DNA of 13,268 nt. Origin: an uncultured Porphyromonadaceae bacterium. Lineage in GTDB: Bacteria; Bacteroidota; Bacteroidia; Bacteroidales; Muribaculaceae. This document shows, piece by piece, positions 6,439 through 13,268 of the stretch. The position numbers and the translations under genes are program-made. The notes under the pieces were generated by a model, which saw nothing but the letters and a program-made list of their open reading frames with translations, had not been told where the DNA came from and did not search any database. The stretch covers positions 1-13,268 of the forward strand of contig CAJJQT010000023.1 in the NCBI GenBank assembly GCA_905193995.1, written 5' to 3'. Positions within the stretch are counted from its first letter, which is position 1. Every line of letters begins with the position of its first letter.

Positions 6439-7775
6439 GGCTCTGTCTGTTGGGCGAGCGTGCCGTTCAGCTTCTCCTCCGCGGCGTTGACCGCGCCGAG
6501 CTCCACGCCCACGATCGTATTGTCGAGCTCGGGGCCGGCGCCGGCCACCTCAACCCGCAGGTAGTTGTCCGTGAATCCGGCCATAGGCGCCTCGGGCCAT
6601 CCCTTGGGATGCTCCAGGAGCACAGGCCGGCGCGTGCCCGCGAACCGTCCGGCGAAGTCGGCCCACTTGGCCTCGCTCAGCCGCAGCATGATGCCCGTGC
6701 GGCGGTGCTTCTCGGCCGGGTCGACAGCCCCCGCGAGCTCCAGGGCGCGCGTGCCGGGCCGTTCGGAATAGGGGAAGACGTGCAGGCGCGATATGTCGAG
6801 CGAGTCGACGAACGCGCGCGACTGCTCGAAGAGCTCCGGCGTCTCGCCGCGGGCGCCCACGATCAGGTCCACGCCGATGAAGGCGTCGGGAATGCGCCGG
6901 CGTATGTATTCGATCCGCGAGCGGAACAGAGCCGTGTCGTAGTGGCGCCGCATCAGCCGCAGCACTTCGTCGCTCCCCGCCTGCAGCGGTATGTGGAAGT
7001 GGGGCATGAACGCGCGCGATTCGGCTACCCGGTCGATGATCTCCTCCGTTAGCAGGTTGGGTTCGATCGACGAGATGCGGTAGCGCAGGATGCCCTCGAC
7101 CTTGTCGAGTTCGCGGATGAGGTCGAGGAAGGTGTCGTCGCGCCCCTTGCCGAAGTCACCGATGTTGACGCCGGTGATGACAATCTCGCGCCCGCCCTCG
7201 TCGGCGGCGCGGCGGGCCTGGTCGACCAGCTCGGGTATGGTCCCGGAGCGCGAGCGGCCGCGGGCCCGCGGTATCGTGCAGTATGTGCACCAGTAGTCGC
7301 AGCCGTCCTGCACCTTGAGGAAGAAGCGCGTCCGGTCGCCCCGCGAACACGAGGGCCGGAACGTGACGATGTCGGCCCACTCGCTCACCTCCCGCACCGG
7401 TTGCCGCTCGCTCAGGAATCGGTCTATGAACTGGTCGAGGTCCATCTTGCGTTCGGCGCCCGCCACCACGGCCACGCCGGGCATCGCGGCTATGTCGTCG
7501 GCCTTGAGCTGCGCGTAGCACCCCGTGACGATGATGGCCGCGGCCGGATAGCGGCGGTGAAACGAATGTATCGCCTGCCGGCACTTCTTGTCGGCAAGCT
7601 CCGTCACGCTGCACGTGTTCACGATGATGAGGTCGGGCGTTTCCGACCCGCTCACGCGCCTGACGCCCCGCTCGCCCAGGCGCCGCGCTATGGTCGACGT
7701 CTCGGCGAAGTTGAGCTTGCACCCGAAGGTATGGTAGAGGGCCTTGAGATTGCTGAATGTGGTGTTGTCGGTCAT
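6435..7775 (-). CDS. mtaB: tRNA t6A37 methylthiotransferase MtaB (radical SAM)
   Basis: A 446-residue methylthiotransferase with the full three-domain layout. The N-terminal MTTase domain has cluster cysteines Cys19 (TFGCKLN), Cys55 (NTCSVTE) and Cys86 (TGCYAQ). The radical SAM core has CX3CX2C at Cys159, Cys163 and Cys166 (DGCDYWCTYC). A C-terminal TRAM-like RNA-binding domain lies at about 385-440. The TFGCKLN and NTCSVTE signatures place it with MtaB/YqeV rather than MiaB or RimO. It adds a methylthio group to N6-threonylcarbamoyladenosine at position 37 of ANN-decoding tRNAs, using two [4Fe-4S] clusters and SAM. It is joined by ATGA overlaps to the aminotransferase upstream and the acyltransferase downstream. 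The placement of a tRNA-modifying gene inside an envelope operon is notable, but I recall mtaB next to an acyltransferase and GT2 in other Bacteroidales. Confidence 0.95.
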   Translation of the reverse strand: MTDNTTFSNLKALYHTFGCKLNFAETSTIARRLGERGVRRVSGSETPDLIIVNTCSVTELADKKCRQAIHSFHRRYPAAAIIVTGCYAQLKADDIAAMPGVAVVAGAERKMDLDQFIDRFLSERQPVREVSEWADIVTFRPSCSRGDRTRFFLKVQDGCDYWCTYCTIPRARGRSRSGTIPELVDQARRAADEGGREIVITGVNIGDFGKGRDDTFLDLIRELDKVEGILRYRISSIEPNLLTEEIIDRVAESRAFMPHFHIPLQAGSDEVLRLMRRHYDTALFRSRIEYIRRRIPDAFIGVDLIVGARGETPELFEQSRAFVDSLDISRLHVFPYSERPGTRALELAGAVDPAEKHRRTGIMLRLSEAKWADFAGRFAGTRRPVLLEHPKGWPEAPMAGFTDNYLRVEVAGAGPELDNTIVGVELGAVNAAEEKLNGTLAQQTEP

Positions 7776-8896
7776 TTTCCGAACTGATTAATGATTGAGG
7801 CCACGCGGCGCGCATCGTCCTCCGATGTGCCGCGGGCTATGGGCAGCGAGAGCACCCGCCCGGCCAGATTTTCCGTGACCGGAAAGCTCGCCTCCCCGAA
7901 TGCTGCGGCGTAGCACGGCTGCCGGTGGGGCGGCACGGCATAGTGGATGTCGGTGCCGACGCCGCGGTCGGCCAGATACCGGCGGAGCCCGTCGCGGTCG
8001 TCGGCAAGTATCACATACTGGTGCCACACCATGTCGTCTCCCGTGAAAAGAGGCTTCACGACGGCCTGACTGTCGATCTCGGCGTCATACAGGGCCGCCA
8101 GCGAGCGGCGCCGGGCGTTTTCGGCGTCGGTGTGCGGCAGTTTCACGCGCATGAATGCCGCCTGCAGCGGGTCCAGCCGGCTGTTGAGGCCCCGGTATAT
8201 GTTGTGGTAGCGGCGGTCGCTGCCGTAGTTGGCCAGGGCTCGCACGGCCCGAGCCAGGTCGGCGTCGTCGGTCGTGACGGCTCCCGCGTCGCCCAGCGCG
8301 CCGACATTTTTGGTCGGATAGAAGCTGAAGGCGCCCGCGTGGCCCAGCGACCCAGTTCGGCGTCCGTCGAGGGCCGAACGGGCCCCGATAGCCTGCGCGT
8401 TATCCTCGATTACGGTCAGTCCGTAGCGCGCGGCGACTGCCTCCAGCGCGGCGTCGTGGCAGGCGCGGCCGTAGAGGTGCACGGGCATCACGGCGCGGGT
8501 GCGCGGCGTCAGCGACGCCTCGATCCGCGACGTGTCGAGATTGAGCGTCCGCGCATCAGGCTCCACGAGCACGGGGCGCAGCCCGCAGTCCGTGATGGCC
8601 AGCACGGAGGCTATGTACGTATTGGCCGCCACGATAACTTCGTCGCCGGGCGACAGACGCCCTAATTCGATGTAGCCGCGCAGTATCAGCCGCAGCGCGT
8701 CCAGGCCGTTGGCCGTTCCTACGGCGTATTTCGTGCCGGTGAATGCGGCCAGCTCGGCCTCGAAGGCCTCCACTTCTGCCCCTCCTACGTAGCGGCCCGA
8801 GTCTATGACTCGTGCCGCCGCGCTGTGTAGCTCTCCGGCGTACGGCGCGTTGACCTCGCCAAGGTCAAGGAAGGGTATCTCTCTGGCGTCCGTCAT
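7772..8896 (-). CDS. DegT/DnrJ/EryC1-family sugar-nucleotide aminotransferase (FdtB-like)
   Basis: A 374-residue PLP-dependent enzyme beginning MTDAREIPFLDL. This start makes an ATGA overlap with the preceding gene; the frame extends to 9016, but that extension is arginine-rich and lies inside the upstream gene. Family signatures are GRYVGG (34-39), TGTKYAVGTANGLDAL (53-68), VAANTYIAS (89-97), EDNAQAIGA (164-172) and FYPTKNVGALGDAG (192-205), where Lys196 should form the Schiff base with PLP. Such enzymes aminate keto-sugars on nucleotide carriers. With an FdtA/QdtA-like 3,4-ketoisomerase directly upstream, the likely reaction is amination at C3 of dTDP-3-oxo-6-deoxyhexose using glutamate, giving dTDP-Fuc3N or dTDP-Qui3N. 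I cannot distinguish galacto from gluco. No acetyltransferase (FdtC/QdtC) for the next step is in the window. Confidence 0.9.
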   Translation of the reverse strand: MTDAREIPFLDLGEVNAPYAGELHSAAARVIDSGRYVGGAEVEAFEAELAAFTGTKYAVGTANGLDALRLILRGYIELGRLSPGDEVIVAANTYIASVLAITDCGLRPVLVEPDARTLNLDTSRIEASLTPRTRAVMPVHLYGRACHDAALEAVAARYGLTVIEDNAQAIGARSALDGRRTGSLGHAGAFSFYPTKNVGALGDAGAVTTDDADLARAVRALANYGSDRRYHNIYRGLNSRLDPLQAAFMRVKLPHTDAENARRRSLAALYDAEIDSQAVVKPLFTGDDMVWHQYVILADDRDGLRRYLADRGVGTDIHYAVPPHRQPCYAAAFGEASFPVTENLAGRVLSLPIARGTSEDDARRVASIINQFGK

Positions 8897-9780
8897 TTCC
8901 TGCGGGTAAGTTGGGTGAACCGCTCGTACGAGCGAACATAGTCGGCTTCGGAGAAGCGCTCCGACGTGAGCACCAGCGCCACGGCGCCTCCCGAGAAGTT
9001 GTCGAGCGTGCGCCACAGCCCCCGCGGGATGTAGAGGCCGCGGAACGGACGGTTGAGCGTGAACCGCCTTACGTCCCTGCCGTCGTCGACGACCACATCG
9101 AAGCTCCCCGTCAGCGCTACGATCACCTCGCGGGCTTCGTAGTGCGAGTGGCCGCCGCGGTCGGCGCCGGCCGGCACGTCGTAGAGATAGAACACGCGCC
9201 GCACGTCGAACGGTATCGTACCCGATCCGTTGCCCACAGCCGTGAGCGACCCGTTGGCGTGCAGCTCGCGCGGCAGATCTATGAAGCGGCAGTCACCGGC
9301 TGCCGCGACTCCGTGGCCCTCCGCTGCGGCGCCCGTGGCCGCGATATGTGCCGCGCCCGCATCCGGGGCGGCATTCGGCGCGTCGGCGCGTTGCGGCAGC
9401 TCCGCGCGGTCGTAGATGTATTCGTCGGGGTCATAGGGTCCGGAGGCCAACACCATGGCCACGGCGTTTGTCGAAAAGCCCGTGATCTCGCGCCACGTTC
9501 CCGCCGCTACGAGCACCCCCCGGTCGCTGCGGTCGAGGAAGATGTCTTCCGTCCTTCCGTCAGCGTACCCGAGCCGCACCGTCATCGACCCGCTCATCGC
9601 CACGATCAGTTCATGCGTGCGGCGAAGCGCCCGGCCGTGACGCACACGCCCTGCCGGGACGTCGTAGATCCAGTACACGCGCTCTATCTCGAACGGGCAC
9701 ATGCCCCCCGGTCCGTGCTCCACGAACGACAGATTGCCCCGCGAGTCCTCGTGCTTCGGTATTTTCAGTTCTTGCTCCAT
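8893..9780 (-). CDS. Tandem FdtA/WxcM-like cupin: sugar 3,4-ketoisomerase with degenerate first domain
   Basis: A 295-residue protein with two homologous cupin domains, twice the usual length of about 135-140. Domain 1 spans about 1-128 and domain 2 about 163-295, joined by an alanine-rich linker (129-162). Both share the [VF]Y[WL]IYDVPAG-type strand and a TWR/LWR motif followed by FS, and both end near EY or DY. Domain 2 has the conserved RGGHSH (His211, His213), the active-site histidines of TDP-4-oxo-6-deoxyglucose 3,4-ketoisomerases FdtA and QdtA. At the same place domain 1 has RHGRAL, so both histidines are lost (Arg50, Leu52). Domain 2 is likely catalytic, and domain 1 is structural or regulatory by inference. 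The product would feed the aminotransferase encoded next, with which it shares an ATGA overlap. It is the first gene of the minus-strand operon. Alternatives are an epimerase or an acyltransferase partner of the WxcM type. Confidence 0.85.
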   Translation of the reverse strand: MEQELKIPKHEDSRGNLSFVEHGPGGMCPFEIERVYWIYDVPAGRVRHGRALRRTHELIVAMSGSMTVRLGYADGRTEDIFLDRSDRGVLVAAGTWREITGFSTNAVAMVLASGPYDPDEYIYDRAELPQRADAPNAAPDAGAAHIAATGAAAEGHGVAAAGDCRFIDLPRELHANGSLTAVGNGSGTIPFDVRRVFYLYDVPAGADRGGHSHYEAREVIVALTGSFDVVVDDGRDVRRFTLNRPFRGLYIPRGLWRTLDNFSGGAVALVLTSERFSEADYVRSYERFTQLTRRK

Positions 9781-9812
9781 TTCACCGCGAAGTTACGAAA
9801 AAAACACCACAC

Positions 9813-9842
9813 ATTATATAAATAGATACAATTTCACGCAAA
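9813..9842 (-). promoter_or_regulatory. Weak promoter candidate for the envelope/sugar operon
   Basis: On the minus strand, TTTG (9839-9842) is followed after 20 nt by TATAAT (9813-9818). The upstream element and spacing suit Bacteroidota, but the -7 element matches TAnnTTTG poorly. The leader before the ATG at 9780 would be about 25 nt. A second imperfect box, TAACTTCG (9788-9795), is too close to the start. Confidence 0.35.
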
Positions 9843-9965
9843 AAAACATCTGACACATCCGCCCTCTGCCGATGTTCACGGCCCGTCCGCACTCTATCTC
9901 CTTTGCCCGTATTTCTGCTAATTGTGTTAAAAACGCGGATTAACACTATTTTTTGATTAAAAGAG

Positions 9966-9995
9966 TTTACAATTAAAAAAAAACTTGTAAATTTG
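9966..9995 (+). promoter_or_regulatory. Promoter of the leucine-rich-repeat protein gene
   Basis: TAAATTTG at 9988-9995 is a full -7 match and identical to that of the L31 gene. The upstream element is a weaker TTTA (9966-9969) with an 18-nt, A-rich spacer. TTTACAA (9966-9972) and TTGTAAA (9985-9991) form a 7-bp inverted repeat overlapping both promoter elements. The predicted start near 10002 gives a leader of about 100 nt. Confidence 0.65.
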
Positions 9996-10005
9996 CATCG
10001 GCCAA

Positions 10006-10022
10006 GCACTGCGCCGCAGTGC
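10006..10022 (+). promoter_or_regulatory. 5'-terminal mRNA hairpin in the leader of the repeat protein
   Basis: GCACTGC (10006-10012) pairs perfectly with GCAGTGC (10016-10022) around GCC. It would lie within about 5 nt of the predicted 5' end of the mRNA, followed by an AT-rich unstructured leader up to the ATG. A hairpin in this place could protect the transcript from decay. No U tract follows, so it is not a terminator. Confidence 0.5.
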
Positions 10023-10100
10023 CGCTGCACTGAAACAACTGTTTTTACAAACCATCGGAAACAACGAATACAATCCTATAAATTAACCAATTACTAAACC

Positions 10101-13100
10101 ATGAGAATTTCTACTCTGCTAAATTCTGGAGCTAAGAGAAGCGTGGCCCTGGCTACTGTCCTGTCGCTGTGCTTTGCTGCTTCCGCCCAGACTTTTCTCG
10201 ACAATGGTATCATCTACAAGGTCAACAAAGGCAAGGTAGAGGTACAGCCCACCAAGTACACCTCTGGCAAGAACAAGGGCAAGCCTACCGAATGTGAGAA
10301 CGGTACAGCTCCCGACGACTACACCGGCGACATTGTCGTGCCCGCTCAGGTCACCTACAACGGCAACACCTATCCCGTCTCCGACATCAAGAGCGGCTTC
10401 AAGGCATCCCTAATCACATCGATCGTGATTCCCGACGGCGTGAAGGTCGGCCGTGGCGCCCTCCAGGACTGCGCTAACCTCACCTCCGCTACCCTTCCCT
10501 CAGATCTCGCTCTGATCGACGGTAACACTTTCCAGAACTGTACCGCTCTGACATCAATCACGATCCCCGGCAGCGCAAAGAGTGTCGGCGGTGCCGCTTT
10601 CCAGGGATGTACCGCCCTTGAGACCATCATCGTCGAGGACGGCGCCGAGCCCATCAGCTTCGCCCGCGACGCTTTCAACGCCGCTCCCGTCGTAAAGACC
10701 GTCAAGCTCAACCGCCAGTTCGACAACACCACCAAGAATACGCAGGACGACCGCGTCTTCCGTGGCTGCAAGGAACTCGTCTCCGTTGAGATCGGCGGCT
10801 CTTTCCTCGACATCCCCGCCAACTTCTTCGAAAACACCACCGCCCTCAAGTCGGTAGTTTTCAACAGCCAGGTCGCAAGCATCGACTACCGCGCCTTCGC
10901 CAACTCGGGCCTCGAGGAGATCACCCTCCCCGAAAGCCTCACATCCGTATCCTCGTCGCTGTTCGAAAACTGCAAGAGCCTCCGCAAGGTCACTCTCGGT
11001 GCCGCCACCAAGACCATCAGCGACATGGCTTTCTACAACTCCACACTCCAGGAAATCAACTTCCCCGCTACTCTGACATCCATCGGCAACCTCGCCTTCT
11101 CCGGTACGCAGCTCAGCGGCAAGCTTGAACTTCCCGAAGCCGTCAAGAGCGTCGGCAACCAGGCTTTCGCCATGAACGCCGCTGTCACCGAAGTCGTTAT
11201 CCCCGCCACCGTCACCAATATCGGCACCGGCGCTTTCATGGGATGCACTTCTGTCGCCAAGTTCACCGTCGCCGCCGACAATGAAGCTTACGCTGCTTCG
11301 GAGGACGGTACATACATCACTTCCAAGGACGGCAAGACTCTCGTAGCATACGCTCCCGCAGCTGCCGCCACCGAGTTCAAGGGCGACTTCACCGCTGTCG
11401 AGGCTTATGCCTTCTACGGCGCCAAGAACCTCACCGCGATCGAACTCCCCGCCTGCACCTCATGGGGCGACTACGCCCTCTACGGCTCGGGCATCACTAA
11501 GCTCACCATCGGTGGTACCGTCGGCCGCTACGTCGCTGCTTCGTGCCCCGCTCTGGCTGAACTCACCGTCACCTGCCAGGAAGTTCCCACCGGCATCGCC
11601 GCCGACTGCCCCGAACTCTCGAAGGTCACCCTCGCCGACAACGTCACCATCGTTCGTCAGGACGCTTTCAAGAACTGCGCCAAGGTTGAGTCGCTCGACC
11701 TCGGCAAGATTCTCGTCATCCTCGAGACCGACTGCTTCGCCGGCTCAGGCATCAAGAACCTCACCGTCCGCGCTTTCTATCCCGCTTCCATGGCCGAAGG
11801 CGTATTCAAGGAAGGCAACGACATCACCGTAACCGTTCCCGCTGACCTTGTCGACGCTTACAAGAAGGCTACCGGATGGAGCTTCCTCAACATCGTCGGC
11901 GACGCAAACCTCGCTGTCGAAGGCAAGCAGATGGGCATGCCCGCCGGTCTCTACTACGCTGGCGACGACAACAACCTCCACTGCGCTTACGCCGACGGCC
12001 AGTTCGACGACTACGAGATCAACATGCAGCACACATCCCAGCTCGCCGAGTTCGGCAACCGCATCTACGGTGCCAGCGCCGGCCGCAAGTTCTGGTACTC
12101 CGCTTCGTCGGCTGTTGAAGGCGACGGCAAGCTCTTCTACATCTCCAAGGTCGACGGCAACCTCTTCCAGGCTGTCGTGCTCGACAATGCCGGCAACAAC
12201 GCCTACAAGGATCCCACCGGCCTCTACATCTACGGCTCGACCCTCTACGTCAACGACCGCAACGTCTGCATCCGCCAGATCTCGGCCGACGCTCTCGCTC
12301 TCCCGCAGGACTATCCCTCGTGGATGGAAAACAACTGGATGTCGTTCTACGGCGGCACCTGGAGCTACGGCTGTATCAAGAACGGCTTCGCCATCACTCA
12401 GGATGCTGACGCCGCCGGCAACCCCGAACCCCGCTACTGGGTCGGCATGAAGTACAACGGATGCGGCCTCTTCTCGTTCAAGGAAGGCAACATCGGCACC
12501 GGATCGGGCGACCAGGCCGGTTCCCCCGCAGGCGCTTACGAATACATGACCAACATCAACCTCATCGCCACCGCTTTCAACATCGACACCAAGAACGGTC
12601 ACCTCTACATGTACATTGAGACTGCCGGTGCTCAGAACCAGATCAAGGGCGGTCTCTACCGCATCTCGCTCGACGCTCTCGACGCCAACAAGACCCCCAA
12701 CGCCAATGACTTCATGACCGTTCTCGAAGCCAAGCTCATCGACGGCGCTCCCGTCAAGTACGAAGGCAACGCCACCAACGAGCACGTCTGCGTTTCGCAG
12801 CTCGCTTTCGACGCCGACGGCGAATACATGTACTGGTGCTACCGCGCCCCCACTCCCGAGGAAGCCGCCGACATCGAAGGCAAGGAATTCAAGGGCAACG
12901 GCGGTACCGTTGGCAGCGGTTGCGCTTATCCCTGGGCTGAGGCATACGACGAGACCAATCCTCTCCACCACAGCGGCATCAAGCGCATCAAGCTTGGCGT
13001 AGAAGATCCCGTTGTCGAGATGGTGGTTCCCGGTGTCACCGGCTACGGCGTAGTTCCCGTCAACTACGAAGGCTCGACCAAGCCCCTGGGCGTTCAGTCG

Positions 13101-13268
13101 CCCGTCGTTGACAGCGCTGTCAAGGCCGTGGCTGTAGCCGACGGCTTCATCACCGCTCTCGAGGACGCCACCGTCACCGTTTACGCCGCCAACGGCACCA
13201 TCGTTGCAATCAGCAACCTCGCCGCCGGCCAGACCCTCTCGACCGCCGACCTCGCTGCAGGCCTCTAC
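10101..13268 (+). CDS. Secreted BspA-like leucine-rich-repeat protein with sorting-like C-terminus (3' partial)
   Basis: An uninterrupted frame of 1056 codons runs off the window. The start at 10101 precedes a signal peptide (SVALATVLSLCFAASAQ, cut near residue 29). Residues about 100-575 hold BspA-type (LRR_5) repeats, ending in VPADLVDAYKKATGW (from about 577), typical for the edge of such arrays. Residues about 614-960 are aromatic and glycine-rich, with strands such as GLYIYGSTLYV and GHLYMYIE, propeller-like by inference. From about 1010 the text VTVYAANGTIVA, then LSTADLAAGLY, matches a type IX-secretion-like C-terminal domain, which normally ends about 10 residues later. It is probably surface-exposed or released, perhaps binding host or glycan. 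Codons are strongly biased (AAC, GAC, GGC, CTC, AAG), suggesting high expression. The substrate is unknown. Confidence 0.9.
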   Translation, partial: MRISTLLNSGAKRSVALATVLSLCFAASAQTFLDNGIIYKVNKGKVEVQPTKYTSGKNKGKPTECENGTAPDDYTGDIVVPAQVTYNGNTYPVSDIKSGFKASLITSIVIPDGVKVGRGALQDCANLTSATLPSDLALIDGNTFQNCTALTSITIPGSAKSVGGAAFQGCTALETIIVEDGAEPISFARDAFNAAPVVKTVKLNRQFDNTTKNTQDDRVFRGCKELVSVEIGGSFLDIPANFFENTTALKSVVFNSQVASIDYRAFANSGLEEITLPESLTSVSSSLFENCKSLRKVTLGAATKTISDMAFYNSTLQEINFPATLTSIGNLAFSGTQLSGKLELPEAVKSVGNQAFAMNAAVTEVVIPATVTNIGTGAFMGCTSVAKFTVAADNEAYAASEDGTYITSKDGKTLVAYAPAAAATEFKGDFTAVEAYAFYGAKNLTAIELPACTSWGDYALYGSGITKLTIGGTVGRYVAASCPALAELTVTCQEVPTGIAADCPELSKVTLADNVTIVRQDAFKNCAKVESLDLGKILVILETDCFAGSGIKNLTVRAFYPASMAEGVFKEGNDITVTVPADLVDAYKKATGWSFLNIVGDANLAVEGKQMGMPAGLYYAGDDNNLHCAYADGQFDDYEINMQHTSQLAEFGNRIYGASAGRKFWYSASSAVEGDGKLFYISKVDGNLFQAVVLDNAGNNAYKDPTGLYIYGSTLYVNDRNVCIRQISADALALPQDYPSWMENNWMSFYGGTWSYGCIKNGFAITQDADAAGNPEPRYWVGMKYNGCGLFSFKEGNIGTGSGDQAGSPAGAYEYMTNINLIATAFNIDTKNGHLYMYIETAGAQNQIKGGLYRISLDALDANKTPNANDFMTVLEAKLIDGAPVKYEGNATNEHVCVSQLAFDADGEYMYWCYRAPTPEEAADIEGKEFKGNGGTVGSGCAYPWAEAYDETNPLHHSGIKRIKLGVEDPVVEMVVPGVTGYGVVPVNYEGSTKPLGVQSPVVDSAVKAVAVADGFITALEDATVTVYAANGTIVAISNLAAGQTLSTADLAAGLY
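10383..11870 (+). repeat. Array of about 17 BspA-type leucine-rich repeats (protein level)
   Basis: Units share an [AF]F-x-(N/G)C-x-x-L core followed by a beta strand and proline: examples are NTFQNCTALTSITIP, AAFQGCTALETIIV, SLFENCKSLRKVTL, GAFMGCTSVAKFTV, YAFYGAKNLTAIELP and DAFKNCAKVESLDL. Spacing is mostly 22-24 residues. It is interrupted around residues 393-424 by the DGTYITSKDGKTLVAYAP insert common in this family. DNA-level identity between units is low, so this is an old array rather than a recent expansion. Confidence 0.85.

Larger units (their letters stand above)
9781..10100. other. 320-bp AT-rich divergent intergenic region
   Basis: The gap separates the minus-strand sugar/envelope operon from the plus-strand repeat-protein gene. 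It holds a weak minus-strand promoter, a plus-strand promoter, and a leader hairpin, each listed separately. The stretch from about 9860 to 9915 is more GC-rich and shows no recognisable signal. An 82-codon minus-strand frame (9782-10030) crosses all of this and looks accidental. Confidence 0.7.

Noticed and set aside
8897..9016. N-terminal 40-residue extension of the aminotransferase
   Set aside because: It lies inside the tandem cupin gene and is arginine-rich. The start at 8896 fits the family and forms an ATGA overlap.
9966..9991. Invertible (phase-variable) promoter flanked by inverted repeats
   Set aside because: The arms are only 7 bp and the spacer 12 bp, far shorter than known invertible promoters of Bacteroidales, and no invertase gene is nearby.
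9782..10030. 82-codon minus-strand frame in the divergent intergenic region
   Set aside because: It spans both promoters and the leader hairpin, and its protein has no recognisable features or codon bias like its neighbours.
11745..12971. A 408-codon open frame on the minus strand inside the repeat-protein gene
   Set aside because: It is codon-aligned with the sense gene and open only because that gene avoids TTA, CTA and TCA. Its translation is low-complexity valine/glycine/aspartate text with no family signature.
1..13268. CRISPR arrays, tRNA or rRNA genes, insertion sequences, defence or toxin systems
   Set aside because: I looked for direct repeats, cloverleaf-like segments, terminal inverted repeats and characteristic proteins and found none.

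Overview
The window looks like a GC-rich member of the Bacteroidales, most likely a gut Muribaculaceae-type organism. This rests on several signs: three plus-strand promoters close to the Bacteroidota form (TTTG, about 19 nt, TAnnTTTG), AT-rich start regions without strong Shine-Dalgarno sites, the DExD variant typical of Bacteroidales DbpA-like helicases, a zinc-free type B L31, and a BspA-like leucine-rich-repeat protein that seems to end in a type IX-secretion-like domain. The family-level placement is inference.

Left part (1-2790). The window opens inside a plus-strand reading frame that is a chimera: a short unassigned AT-richer piece, about 55 codons from the C-terminal part of an S41 (C-terminal processing) protease, then the C-terminal two thirds of a DEAD-box RNA helicase. 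Its stop codon overlaps that of a converging minus-strand gene for a small membrane-anchored protein. Next come a small secreted protein and ribosomal protein bL31 type B, each behind a good promoter. A strong intrinsic terminator at 2743-2788 closes this part.

Centre (2800-9780). Seven minus-strand genes form a tightly packed array. In transcription order they are: a tandem FdtA/WxcM-like sugar isomerase, a DegT-family sugar aminotransferase, the tRNA methylthiotransferase MtaB, an LpxL-type lipid A acyltransferase, a GT2 glycosyltransferase, a periplasmic protein with a LolA-like region and a thioredoxin-like region, and thiol peroxidase Tpx. Four of the six junctions are ATGA stop/start overlaps, so this is almost certainly one translationally coupled operon, with tpx as its last gene or separately expressed. 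The first two genes suggest synthesis of a dTDP-3-amino-3,6-dideoxyhexose. The GT2 and acyltransferase suggest use in the cell envelope. MtaB is the outlier.

Right part (9781-13268). A 320-bp AT-rich gap between divergent genes holds promoters for both directions and a leader hairpin. It is followed by a 1056-codon open frame running off the end of the window: signal peptide, about 17 BspA-type leucine-rich repeats, a propeller-like beta-rich region, and the start of a C-terminal sorting-like domain.

I see no CRISPR array, tRNA, rRNA, transposase or defence system. The items most worth checking are the chimeric 5' end, the degenerate first domain of the tandem sugar isomerase, and the paired palindromes directly before the L31 start codon.
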